The notes under the pieces were generated by a model. It had not been told where the DNA came from. It made no database searches and saw only the letters and a program-made list of their open reading frames with translations. A program made the position numbers and the translations under genes. This document shows, in pieces, positions 1-7,800 of a DNA stretch of 21,727 nt (the stretch's first letter is position 1; each line of letters opens with the position of its first letter). The DNA comes from Chloroflexota bacterium (GTDB taxonomy: Bacteria > Chloroflexota > Ktedonobacteria > Ktedonobacterales > Ktedonobacteraceae): contig DAHVFL010000017.1 of assembly GCA_027316975.1 (NCBI GenBank), positions 1 through 21,727 on the forward strand, read 5' to 3'.

Positions 1-52
1 GAACACAGGATATCAGTAAGCACTTGCCGTGAATTAAAAAAGGAGAACAAGG

Positions 53-670
53 ATGCATTTCTTGCCTTCCCTCCCCGAAGATGCAGCGCCAGAGATGGGA
101 ATCCCGTTATCCGCAATCATCATTGCACAGGTTCATGCCAAAGATCATAAGGCCTTTGAGCAACTTTATGAATATTACAAAAAGCCGCTGTGGCGGCACT
201 TATACTACCTGGTGAATAATCAGGAAGTGGCGTGCGATTTGTTCCAGGAAACACTGCTCCGGGTCTGGAAAAGCGCGTCCACAAGAAATCTGGCGGCTGA
301 CTTTGATCTCTGGTTGTATTGCATTGCCAAAAACCTCGCTATTGATTATTTGCGGAGTACAAACCGGCATATTTGGCTACCGCTGCCGGAAAAAGGGGCA
401 GAAAGCGAACCAGAATCTCTTTTGCCTCTCCAATTGCAGGTTGTTGGACTAGAAGAACATATTTGTGAAAGGACTGTCCTGCAAAATGCCTTAGCCAGAA
501 TGTCACCACAGTATCGTGTGTGTGTCCTCCTCCAGGATCTATGGGGATACTCGCAGAAAGAAATAGCTGAGATGCTTGGCATTAACGAAAAAACCGTGAG
601 TTCCAATATCAGTCGTGGACATAGACAACTGCGCGTGCTCTATTGGCAATCACCGGAGAATATCGCATAG
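53..670 (+). CDS. ECF-type sigma-70 family RNA polymerase sigma factor
   Basis: A 205-aa protein with the two-domain layout of extracytoplasmic-function sigma factors, which direct RNA polymerase core to alternative promoters. Region 2 lies at about residues 33-75 (AFEQLYEYYKKPLWRHLYYL, then VACDLFQETLLRVWKS, the core-binding and -10 recognition helices). Region 4 lies at about 145-195, with the helix-turn-helix GYSQKEIAEMLGINEKTVSSN and SRGHRQLR. The ATG follows AAGGAGAACAAGG, a good ribosome site, which fixes the start; a second Met at residue 15 is a weaker alternative. Downstream, after ~80 bases, come a 39-aa membrane peptide and an HTH-NB-ARC gene on the same strand, so the three may be co-transcribed. 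No anti-sigma factor of known type is visible nearby. Family assignment is firm; target promoters are unknown. Confidence 0.9.
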   Translation: MHFLPSLPEDAAPEMGIPLSAIIIAQVHAKDHKAFEQLYEYYKKPLWRHLYYLVNNQEVACDLFQETLLRVWKSASTRNLAADFDLWLYCIAKNLAIDYLRSTNRHIWLPLPEKGAESEPESLLPLQLQVVGLEEHICERTVLQNALARMSPQYRVCVLLQDLWGYSQKEIAEMLGINEKTVSSNISRGHRQLRVLYWQSPENIA

Positions 671-751
671 TCTGCGACACACTCCTTCAGCAAGGTGTTC
701 TCTCCGAAATCGCACTGGATAAAGCTAAACAGTTATTGTATGGGAAAGAGT

Positions 752-871
752 ATGAACGCAAACAAGAAAATCGGTTTAATGCGTAGCAGTATGCTACTTT
801 CATTGATCATTTACCTCGCAGGTTGGGGGATCGGCATTCTTGTAGGTCTCGTACTAAGACCTAAGCAGTGA
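752..871 (+). CDS. Small single-pass membrane peptide (39 aa), unknown function
   Basis: A 39-codon reading frame starting at ATG 752, preceded by GGGAAAGAG as a possible ribosome site. It has a basic N-terminus (NANKKIGLMR), one hydrophobic segment of about 22 residues (MLLSLIIYLAGWGIGILVGLVL) and a short basic tail (RPKQ). This is the pattern of a single transmembrane helix with little outside it. Its TGA (869-871) overlaps the GTG start (868-870) of the next gene in a GTGA overlap, the classic arrangement for translational coupling. That next gene has no convincing ribosome site of its own, which is the best evidence that this frame is translated. I do not recognise the family. It may tether or signal to the NB-ARC protein, but that is inference. 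Confidence 0.6.
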   Translation: MNANKKIGLMRSSMLLSLIIYLAGWGIGILVGLVLRPKQ

Positions 872-2463
872 AGAAAACCATCAGGCTCGCTTTGATTGAA
901 GCACGGAAACAGCATGGATGGTCACAACTAACTGTTGCTGATCGCATTGGCACTACCCAGCATAACGTTAGTCGTTGGGAACAAGGACATACCAGACCAG
1001 GCCCTTTTTTCCTCACCAAACTCTGCAAACTGTATGGCAAACAACCACATGAGCTGGGATTGCGCTCACAATCTGTTGATAAAGAACAACAGGCTTTGCT
1101 TTCACCTCCATCATCACTCAGTCCGTTCAATCAAGCTCCAGAAATGAGTTTTCCACTCCAGTTGGTAGATATCCCCCGCAATCCATTTTTTACCGGTAGA
1201 GAGGAGATTTTGCACTACCTGCATGAGTATTTTATGGTGACACCAGGCAAAGCTTCAAAGCAACCATTGGTTTTGTGCGGCCTTGAAGGTTGCGGGAAAA
1301 CACAGATCGCTCTTGAATTTTTCTATCAACATCAACATGCCTATCCTTTCATTTTCTGGATCAATGCGACCACAAACGATACACTGCTGGACAGCCTTGA
1401 CACCATTGTGCATCAACTGAGATTACCCTATGCTGAAGGGGGTGAGTATAACAAAGCTTTTCTTGCTGTCAAGCAGTGGTTAAAAGCACATCAGAGGTGG
1501 CTTTTGATCATTGACAATGTCAATGACTTGTCTGTTCTACATGAATTTGCCCACATAGAATATTCTGGGCATCTGCTTCTCACTTCCCGGAATTATATCC
1601 CAGACTCACTGATGCAAAAGATAGAAATCCCTTCCATGGGCATGGCTGAGGCTACGCATTTTTTACTGCGCCGCTCCAGGCTCATTGCACCAAATGCGAC
1701 ACTTGAGCAAGCACCTCTGGAAATGATTGAAACTGCCGAGCAAATTGTCACTGCTCTCCATTTTTTTTCAATGGGTGTGGATCAAGCAGGAGCAATGGTT
1801 GAACATGTCGGATGTAGTCTTCTTGAATATAGAGAGATGTATCAACAGCATCGCCTGGAACTTCTACACTATTACGGGCAAGCGTATACCTCCCATCCAG
1901 CATCAGTTGCCCAAATATGGTTACACTCATTTCGGCAAATTGAGCAGACTAACCCTGCAGCAGCAGCATTGTTACGTTTATTTGCTTTCCTTGAACCAAA
2001 TGCGATCCCAGAAGAATTGATCAGCGCTGGATACATTTGCTTTTCACCAATTTTGCAAGAATCTGGCTGGGACATGTTCGTATTCAATAATGCGATTAAG
2101 GATCTGCGCACGTTTTCTCTTATACAACGTGATAACAAAGAACATCTATTGCGTATTCATCCTCTATTGCAAGCAGTGCTCAAAGATTCTATGGAGAGAG
2201 AGGAACAGCAGATTGTAGCTGAAGGAGTAATCCATGCAATCAATAAACTGTTTCCCGAAAAAATCGAGCCAACCTCATGGCTTCTCTGTCAGCGTTATCT
2301 CCCGCAGGCTCAAATTTGCGTAACCTGGATACAAGAGTATCGATTTATATTTGAGGCTGCGGCATCGCTCCTCCTTCGCGTCGCCTGCTATTTACATGAA
2401 ATTGAACTCTACGAGCAAGCCGAACAGTTGATGCTGCTGACAAAGAACCTTTGCGTTCTATGA
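868..2463 (+). CDS. XRE-type HTH plus NB-ARC (STAND) ATPase, short form
   Basis: A 531-aa protein starting at GTG. Residues 5-65 are an XRE-like helix-turn-helix (ARKQHGWSQLTVADRIGTTQHNVSRWEQG). A linker leads to FTGRE (108-112) and a P-loop NTPase of the NB-ARC/STAND class. Walker A is GLEGCGKT (138-145), Walker B WLLIIDNVND (211-220), and the next strand is HLLLTSRN (235-242). A winged-helix-like segment follows to about residue 460. Proteins of this build act as nucleotide-controlled switches in which C-terminal repeats, usually TPRs, sense a ligand or partner. Here the protein stops just after what looks like the first TPR helix pair (YEQAEQLMLLTKNL). It is either naturally short or has lost its sensor. 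The start is set by the GTGA overlap with the upstream 39-aa frame. The target and trigger are unknown. Confidence 0.85.
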   Translation: MKKTIRLALIEARKQHGWSQLTVADRIGTTQHNVSRWEQGHTRPGPFFLTKLCKLYGKQPHELGLRSQSVDKEQQALLSPPSSLSPFNQAPEMSFPLQLVDIPRNPFFTGREEILHYLHEYFMVTPGKASKQPLVLCGLEGCGKTQIALEFFYQHQHAYPFIFWINATTNDTLLDSLDTIVHQLRLPYAEGGEYNKAFLAVKQWLKAHQRWLLIIDNVNDLSVLHEFAHIEYSGHLLLTSRNYIPDSLMQKIEIPSMGMAEATHFLLRRSRLIAPNATLEQAPLEMIETAEQIVTALHFFSMGVDQAGAMVEHVGCSLLEYREMYQQHRLELLHYYGQAYTSHPASVAQIWLHSFRQIEQTNPAAAALLRLFAFLEPNAIPEELISAGYICFSPILQESGWDMFVFNNAIKDLRTFSLIQRDNKEHLLRIHPLLQAVLKDSMEREEQQIVAEGVIHAINKLFPEKIEPTSWLLCQRYLPQAQICVTWIQEYRFIFEAAASLLLRVACYLHEIELYEQAEQLMLLTKNLCVL

Positions 2464-2515
2464 ACGATACAATCTCACAAGTAGCTATAACACAGTACAT
2501 CATATAGTATCGCAA

Positions 2516-2562
2516 GAACCAGGAAACGAAGATTATCAAAGATGATCTTCGTTTCCTGGTTC
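2516..2562. terminator. 22-bp hairpin between convergent genes, probable bidirectional terminator
   Basis: Arms 2516-2537 and 2541-2562 are complementary over 22 bp, with one G-T type mismatch and an AAA loop. It lies 53 bases after the HTH-NB-ARC stop and 16 bases after the stop of the convergent minus-strand gene, the usual place for a shared terminator. There is no clear T-tract on either side, so rho-independent termination is likely but unproven. A solo palindromic repeat is the alternative. Confidence 0.55.
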
Positions 2563-2577
2563 ATCAGGATGGCTCGC

Positions 2578-3336
2578 TTATTTTGTATCTGCCTCATTAT
2601 CATCCACCAATACCTCCTCTGGTAGAGGAGGAGCAGGAAATCCCAACCTGCCCCACATCTCCTTGCTTAACTGTCGAGCTTCCGGACTAAGGTTTGTATA
2701 GAAGTGTCGTAGTTGCTTCAGTTGCTCTGGCCCCAGTTCTTGCTGAATTTCTGCCTGTATGTGTTGCTTTTGTTCAGCAGTAAGGGGCTTTCCAGGCGCT
2801 TGCCGCATAGAGGCCTCAAGGTGGGCGAAAGCGGGAGAATGCTGAAGCGGCAATGAAACTTTTTGATAGACATCGGCCTGTTCCTCTGCAAGCCATTGTT
2901 GCAAGGTGGTATGTGGCGGAAGATGCACTCCCATGCGGGCTAACAGTTCCTCGTCGATAATGATAGGACAGGCAAAACGCAGGGCAAGCGCCAAAAGTAA
3001 CCCTACCCGTCCAGCTATCTCAAAGGTTTGGTCGCCCTGCTGAAACAGGGCTACCGCATAAAAAGAGCGTTCAAACAGGGTGCAAATTTCGACTGAGATC
3101 ACTTGAACCTGTACGGCATTCATGAGTTGCCCTACAAAGGGTAACGTGCTTGGACTTACTGCGTCATAAATCGACTCATTGTCCTCTCTTTTAAGCAGCA
3201 AAAATTCTGCACTGTCTTCCTGGGAAACAGGGGTCCGCAAAGCCCATTCGCCATCGGTATCGCATAACCAGGCGAACTTCAACTGTAAAGAGGTGTCTAT
3301 CTGACGATAGACATCGACGAAATGCATGTTTTTCAT
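2578..3336 (-). CDS. Bifunctional-nuclease-fold (BFN/DUF151-like) protein, degenerate
   Basis: A 252-aa protein. Residues ~60-137 read as a BFN (DUF151) domain: FVGQLMNAVQVQVISVEIC, then SFYAVALFQQGDQTFEIAGR, then LLLALALRFACPIIIDEELLARMGV. These match the family pattern of a TFYA.L strand, a D-A-x-A-L-A-L helix and PI.V.EE..E.AG. The usual R-P-S-D-A at the start of the helix is replaced by GRVGLL, so the conserved Asp is missing and nuclease activity is doubtful. Residues 138-252 are mostly helical and not recognised (AEQKQHIQAEIQQELGPEQLKQL; SPEARQLSKEMWGRLGF). The ATG overlaps the stop of the upstream ECF sigma gene by four bases (ATGA), so the two are translationally coupled. A partner or regulator of that sigma factor is a plausible but unproven role. 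The domain call rests on motif recognition only. Confidence 0.6.
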   Translation of the reverse strand: MKNMHFVDVYRQIDTSLQLKFAWLCDTDGEWALRTPVSQEDSAEFLLLKREDNESIYDAVSPSTLPFVGQLMNAVQVQVISVEICTLFERSFYAVALFQQGDQTFEIAGRVGLLLALALRFACPIIIDEELLARMGVHLPPHTTLQQWLAEEQADVYQKVSLPLQHSPAFAHLEASMRQAPGKPLTAEQKQHIQAEIQQELGPEQLKQLRHFYTNLSPEARQLSKEMWGRLGFPAPPLPEEVLVDDNEADTK

Positions 3337-3905
3337 GTGAAACTCCCTCCTTGAGATGAAATCAGACGCAAACGCTTGCGGGCCTGATGCAGACGACTTT
3401 TGATAGCTGAAAGTGACAGGCCCAAACGAGTTGCAATTTCAGCTAGAGAAATTTCCTCCAAATAAAAGGGGATGAGAACTTCGCGCTCTTTGACGGTAGC
3501 CTGCGCAAACATGTGGTACATCAGCCTCCTTTGCTCATTGTGTAGTACTATTTCTACAGGACCTTTATCCTCTACAGAAAATAGAGCTTCTTCATCCTGA
3601 GCGTCGAGGAAGGTCGTTGGTAACGCATGTTGTTGGGCAAACTTCCATGCTTTATGTGTAGCAATGCGCATCACCCACCAGGGAAATGCTGCTGGATTTT
3701 TTAACGCAGGTAACGCCAGGAAAACCGCCAGCCAAACCTCTTGCGTAATATCCTGAATAGCATCAATTTGCCTGATGATCGCATACACGCGCGATGAGAC
3801 ACGCGCTTGATAACGCTCATACAGCAACTGAAAAGCCTCCTGATCGCGCAATTGGGCCTTTGCAACGAGCAACGTGATTTCCTCATCCGCGTCGTTTGTT
3901 TCCAT
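3333..3905 (-). CDS. ECF-type sigma-70 family RNA polymerase sigma factor
   Basis: A 190-aa sigma factor with region 2 at about residues 20-90 (AFQLLYERYQARVSSRVYAI, IQDITQEVWLAVFLALPAL, PWWVMRIATHKAWKF). Region 4 lies at about 135-185 (VKEREVLIPFYLEEISLAEIA, then TRLGLSLSAIKSRLHQARKRLR). The SAIKSRLHQARKRL helix is the -35 recognition helix typical of ECF factors. AGGAGG sits seven bases before the ATG, fixing the start. A perfect TATAAT lies just upstream of that site. The gene ends in an ATGA overlap with the BFN-like gene, so the two form an operon. It is unrelated in position to the other ECF gene at the left end: opposite strand, separate unit. Confidence 0.9.
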   Translation of the reverse strand: METNDADEEITLLVAKAQLRDQEAFQLLYERYQARVSSRVYAIIRQIDAIQDITQEVWLAVFLALPALKNPAAFPWWVMRIATHKAWKFAQQHALPTTFLDAQDEEALFSVEDKGPVEIVLHNEQRRLMYHMFAQATVKEREVLIPFYLEEISLAEIATRLGLSLSAIKSRLHQARKRLRLISSQGGSFT

Positions 3906-4186
3906 GTTTGCCTCCTACTATTATAGAGTCGTTTACTCGTGAAAAGGTTGTATCAATGGGTCTGCATTATTTTCTCTGGTGATCTGCCAAAAAGTCCGTC
4001 TCTGCTGAAAATGAAAATTGCTGATGAATCAGAAATATGAGCCATCTCCATTTTTTGAGCCTCGAAACGTGTTGCGCTTCGTTTTTCAATAGTTCGAGAT
4101 GACTCATGTTTCTTCAAGACAAGGGATACGCTACATCTTAGCAAACGACAAGTGCAGTATCGCCTGCTATATCGATGCACTACATC
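3906..4186. other. Structured non-coding interval with inverted and tandem repeats
   Basis: No gene is supported here. The interval holds a 17-bp inverted repeat (arms 4032-4048 and 4096-4112, two mismatches, both tolerated as G-U in RNA) enclosing a smaller hairpin around 4064-4083. It is followed by the first copy of a 49-bp tandem repeat (4131-4179). It lies downstream of the small membrane protein gene on the minus strand, so it would be its 3' untranslated region if transcribed. A 75-codon minus-strand frame crosses it but has no ribosome site or recognisable motif. Confidence 0.45.
3920..3925 (-). promoter_or_regulatory. -10 box (TATAAT) for the ECF sigma/BFN operon
   Basis: On the minus strand TATAAT is followed within 15 bases by AGGAGG and the ATG, implying a very short leader. 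No TTGACA-like -35 lies 16-18 bases upstream. The sequence there (CAACCTTTTC) could be an atypical or ECF-type -35, compatible with autoregulation, but this is inference. Confidence 0.45.
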
Positions 4187-4228
4187 TTAATAGGCGACCG
4201 CTGCGGTGACGCCCACTATATCGATGTA
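4131..4228 (-). repeat. 49-bp diverged tandem duplication of a gene's 3' end
   Basis: Copies 4131-4179 and 4180-4228 share CTACATCTTA at one end and a CTATATCGATG motif at the other, with divergence in the middle. On the minus strand the right copy encodes the last residues and stop of the membrane protein (YIDIVGVTAAVAY-stop). The left copy would read CIDIAGDTALVVC-stop in its own frame. The last ~14 codons, stop and following bases were therefore duplicated and then diverged. Confidence 0.6.
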
Positions 4229-4501
4229 GAACCAGATGACGCCTATGACGGGAATCAATTCAGGAAAGAGGATGTCAATCAACCAGCCACCGCCACCAAG
4301 CAAAGTCGATACAATCCACAATGCATCCGCTTCACTAAAGCCCCATGTTCCGACCAGCAGGGCGGGCAAATGAAGAGCAATTAGAAGCAACAAGCTGCCG
4401 CCACCGACTACAACGAGTAGGGCAAGGGCGGTGATCGCCAGCCATTTTGGCATTTTTTCCATGCGAGAGTGGGTCATCGAAAGCTGGGTCGTTGAAACCA
4501 T
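4187..4501 (-). CDS. Small two-TM membrane protein, unknown function
   Basis: A 104-aa protein. The start is taken at ATG 4501 because AAGGAG lies seven bases upstream; the longer frame reaching 4573 lacks such a site and would add 24 unlikely residues. After a polar N-terminus (VSTTQLSMTHSRMEKMPK) there is a strong transmembrane segment at about residues 22-48 (WLAITALALLVVVGGGSLLLL). A second hydrophobic stretch covers about 75-104 (GWLIDILFPELIPVIGVIWFYI), ending close to the C-terminus. Between them is GTWGFSEADALWIVSTLLGG. No family recognised. The final ~14 codons are duplicated just beyond the stop. Two palindromes and a possible promoter lie upstream. Confidence 0.65.
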   Translation of the reverse strand: MVSTTQLSMTHSRMEKMPKWLAITALALLVVVGGGSLLLLIALHLPALLVGTWGFSEADALWIVSTLLGGGGWLIDILFPELIPVIGVIWFYIDIVGVTAAVAY

Positions 4502-4529
4502 GTGAAATCTCCTTCTGTAGAGTGTAGGT

Positions 4530-4579
4530 GATGTATTAAATACATCTAAAGTAAGATGATAGGAGTCAAACACTCCTAT
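4530..4579 (-). promoter_or_regulatory. Probable promoter/operator region of the small membrane protein gene
   Basis: Two perfect palindromes lie 28-78 bases upstream of the start: GATGTAT-TAA-ATACATC (4530-4546) and ATAGGAGT-CAAAC-ACTCCTAT (4559-4579). On the minus strand the second contains TTGACT (4564-4569), which could act as a -35. A TGTATT-like -10 inside the first palindrome lies about 18-19 bases away. Palindromes covering both boxes are the expected design for repressor control, but no regulator is identified. Confidence 0.35.
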
Positions 4580-4844
4580 TGCCTTTTAAAGTATAATGCC
4601 ATTTATTCCAAAGAGGGTTGTCATTTATTCCATTTTTCCTGTGATCTAACATAAACTCAAGCAATTCACGATAGTGTCCCCACTCTCGCGCTGGACATCC
4701 CTCATTCATGCATGTTATCATCACATGTGCCATAATCATAAATTAGAGTATGAGACCGAGAGGTACCTATACATGCAAATCGGAGTCACATTTCCCAGGG
4801 AGCCATTTCAGGCTGATCTTATAACCCGTTAAAGAGATAAAAGC
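4580..4844. other. Intergenic region upstream of the helicase, with a 22-bp-spaced direct repeat
   Basis: It contains two copies of CATTTATTCCA at 4600-4610 and 4622-4632, 22 bp apart (two helical turns on one DNA face), suggestive of a binding site for a dimeric protein. The remaining ~210 bases before the helicase start show no gene. The helicase has only a weak ribosome site (AAAGAGAT) and I cannot place its promoter with confidence. Confidence 0.35.
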
Positions 4845-7800
4845 ATGATCGTATTACATGCCATCTGGGAGTACGCTGACTCTGCTCAACTTCACATCTG
4901 GGCAGAGTCATCCCGTTTACCCATCACAACCAGTAAGCGAGCAGGAAAGTCAACCGCAGAGCAGAAACCACAGAAGCACCCTTTCGCGCTTGCGCAAGAC
5001 GCGCTGCGGGAAACGCTTGGTGAGTTGGCCGGGAGTTTGCTTGCCCGCAACGCCGATCTCTCCACTCTCACGCTCTCCCTACCATCAACTCCAAAGGGAC
5101 CCATGCCTTCGCCCGAACTCATCCTTGAAGAGGAGGAAGAGTTGCAGGCCAGAGCGTTCAAGGCATGGCATATTCCAACTATGACGCTCGACGCCAATTT
5201 TGCCAGGGACTTTCTCCTCGCGCTGCCCGATAATGCGCCACACGGTATGGCCTTTGGCGCTTCGCTGCGTTTCTGGGCCACCGCCGCCAGCTTCTCCTTT
5301 GAACTGGCCACCCGCCAGTGCTACATGCCCGGCCTGCAAGTAATCAAGCGCAAGCGAGAAACCATCTATCGCGCCATCTGGGATGTAGCGCTCTCTCCTG
5401 AAGACACCGAACGCATGCATATGCTTGCAGGCATGATGCCGCCCATTTGCTACGCCTATCTACCACCCGGTCACAAGAAGTCTTCTCTGCCCGCGGAAAT
5501 GCTGCTCCACTTCCTCAACCACACCATCGATGCCTTTGTGCGCGCTCGCATTTCCCCGGCAGAACTTCTGCCCGCGTCTAACAACCGCCGCAGCAAAACG
5601 CTATCTCTCCCCCGCCAATGGCTCTACGCGCTCGCTTCCGACGACCCCACGCTGGCAGGGCCTGCTCAAGAACTCAAGCAGTTCGCCGGTACCATGCGCG
5701 CCTGGCTCGGCCAGCTATCACCAGGCGCATCGAACTCACCCTTCCGCACCTGCTTCCGCCTCGAAGCTCCCCTGGAGAGCGACGAAGGCAATTTAGACTG
5801 GCGCGTCAGCTTCCTGCTCCAGGCCAACGACGACCGCAGCCTGCTAGTTCCGGCTGAAAACGTCTGGAAAGAACGCTCCAGCACGCTCACCTTTCTCAAA
5901 CGCCAGTTCGAGAACCCCCAGGAGCGCCTGCTCGCCGATCTCGGCAAAGCCTCGCGCCTCTTCCCGGCCATCGAGGAAGGGCTGAAAACCGCGCGCCCCG
6001 AAACCCTCAAATTGACCACGCAGCAGGCCTACACCTTCCTGCGCGAGTCCGCCCCACTGCTCGAACAAAGCGGTTTCGGCGTGCTGGTCCCGCCCTGGTG
6101 GCAAAAGCCGGCGGCGCGCCTGGGCGTCAAGCTGAAAATCAAGGGCGCGAAAACATCAACAGGGTTACTTGGCCTGCAAAGCCTCGTCAACTACGACTGG
6201 ACCATCTCTGTCGGCAACACTACCCTCTCGGCCACAGAATTTGAAAACCTCGTCAACCTGAAACTCCCGCTTATCAAAATACGCGGCCAGTGGGTCGAAC
6301 TGCGCCCCGAAGAAATCGAAAAAGCCATCGCCTTCTTCCAGAAAAAGCGCCGCAACGGCAACATGACTCTCGGCGAAGCCCTGCGCACCGGTCTCGGCCA
6401 GGAAACATCCGAAGTCGGCCTCCCCGTCTCTGAAATCGAGGGCGAGGACTGGATCACCGACCTCCTCGGCCAGCTTTCCGGCAGCGCGAAGATATCAACC
6501 ATCCAAACGCCCTCGACTTTCCATGGCAAGCTGCGTCCATACCAGGTTAAGGGCGTCTCCTGGCTGTCATTCCTCACTCAATTTGGTTTTGGAAGCTGTC
6601 TAGCAGACGATATGGGATTGGGGAAATGCGTCGCCGCTAGCTCGCTTATTACAACCAATGGATTGTTGCAAAAGGCCGAAGATATTTGGAGCCGCTACGC
6701 CATAAAAACCACATTTGACGGCGAAGGTTATTGGGCCGAACCTTCTGAAAAGTTGCTTGTCAATTCGATCGATGAAACAACTGGACATATTGTGCAGGCT
6801 CCAATCAAACGGCTATACCGTCAGCATGTCTCGGAACGACTCCGCACTGTTCGTTTGGAAGATGGCAGCAGCGTGACCATTACGTATCCGCATAAATTGC
6901 TTACAGATAAGGCCTGGACAAATGACTTACACGTAGGCGATTACGTCTGCGTACCAGCGAAGCTCATATGGGATGGTAAGCCAGAAGACCCGGACCTTGT
7001 CAAATTCCTGGCATGGCAAATTTCAGAAGGGTACGAAGTGAAGGGTCAAAATGCGGTTCACATCACACAGAAAGACACTTCTATGCTTGAAGAGTTGAGG
7101 CAGTGCACTCTTCGCTTAGGTGAAAGATATACCATCAAGATTAATTGTCCTTCTGTACATACTTATCTCAACCGAGCTTCCGACCTACACCTTACCAGCG
7201 TTTCATATCGGCGCTTCCTTGAAGCTAAGGGCTACCGCTGGGGAAAACTTTCAAACGAGAAGCGCATCCCAGATTTCATGATGCAAGCTGACCTCGATAG
7301 CATCCGTATTTTCCTGCGCAATTTCTTCGAAGCTGAAGCCTCGGCTGTCGAGAGTATGCGAAGCATTGAGATTAGCACTGCATCACCTATGCTTATTCAA
7401 CAACTTGCTTATCTGCTTCGCCGCTTCGGTATCTGGATGAGAGTATCTTCTAAGCAGAAAAGAGCAACGAATGGTAGCGGTATTTATCGCTCCTACTATT
7501 TTGGTGTCCTGGGCGGGAATGCCGCAAGAAAGTTTTGCCGGGAAATAGGTTTTGTAAGTGAAAGAAAACAACAAAAGCTCGAAAAGATTTGTGAACGAGT
7601 AACCAATACCAATGTCGAAGGGATTCCGGCCTCTGAGATTGTGGCTCAGGCTGTTGTTGCAACCGGACTACCTGTTCTCCACTTCGGTATGCACAGTAAT
7701 GTGTATCTAAATGGCTCCCAGCAATTCTCACTCATAAGTCTGAAGCAAGTAGTTTCAGCATTCGATGGCATTCTCAATGGCGAATCTGAACGGCTGTATC

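Noticed and set aside
3953..4180. 75-codon minus-strand frame
   Set aside because: No ribosome site, crosses an inverted repeat and a tandem duplication, no domain.
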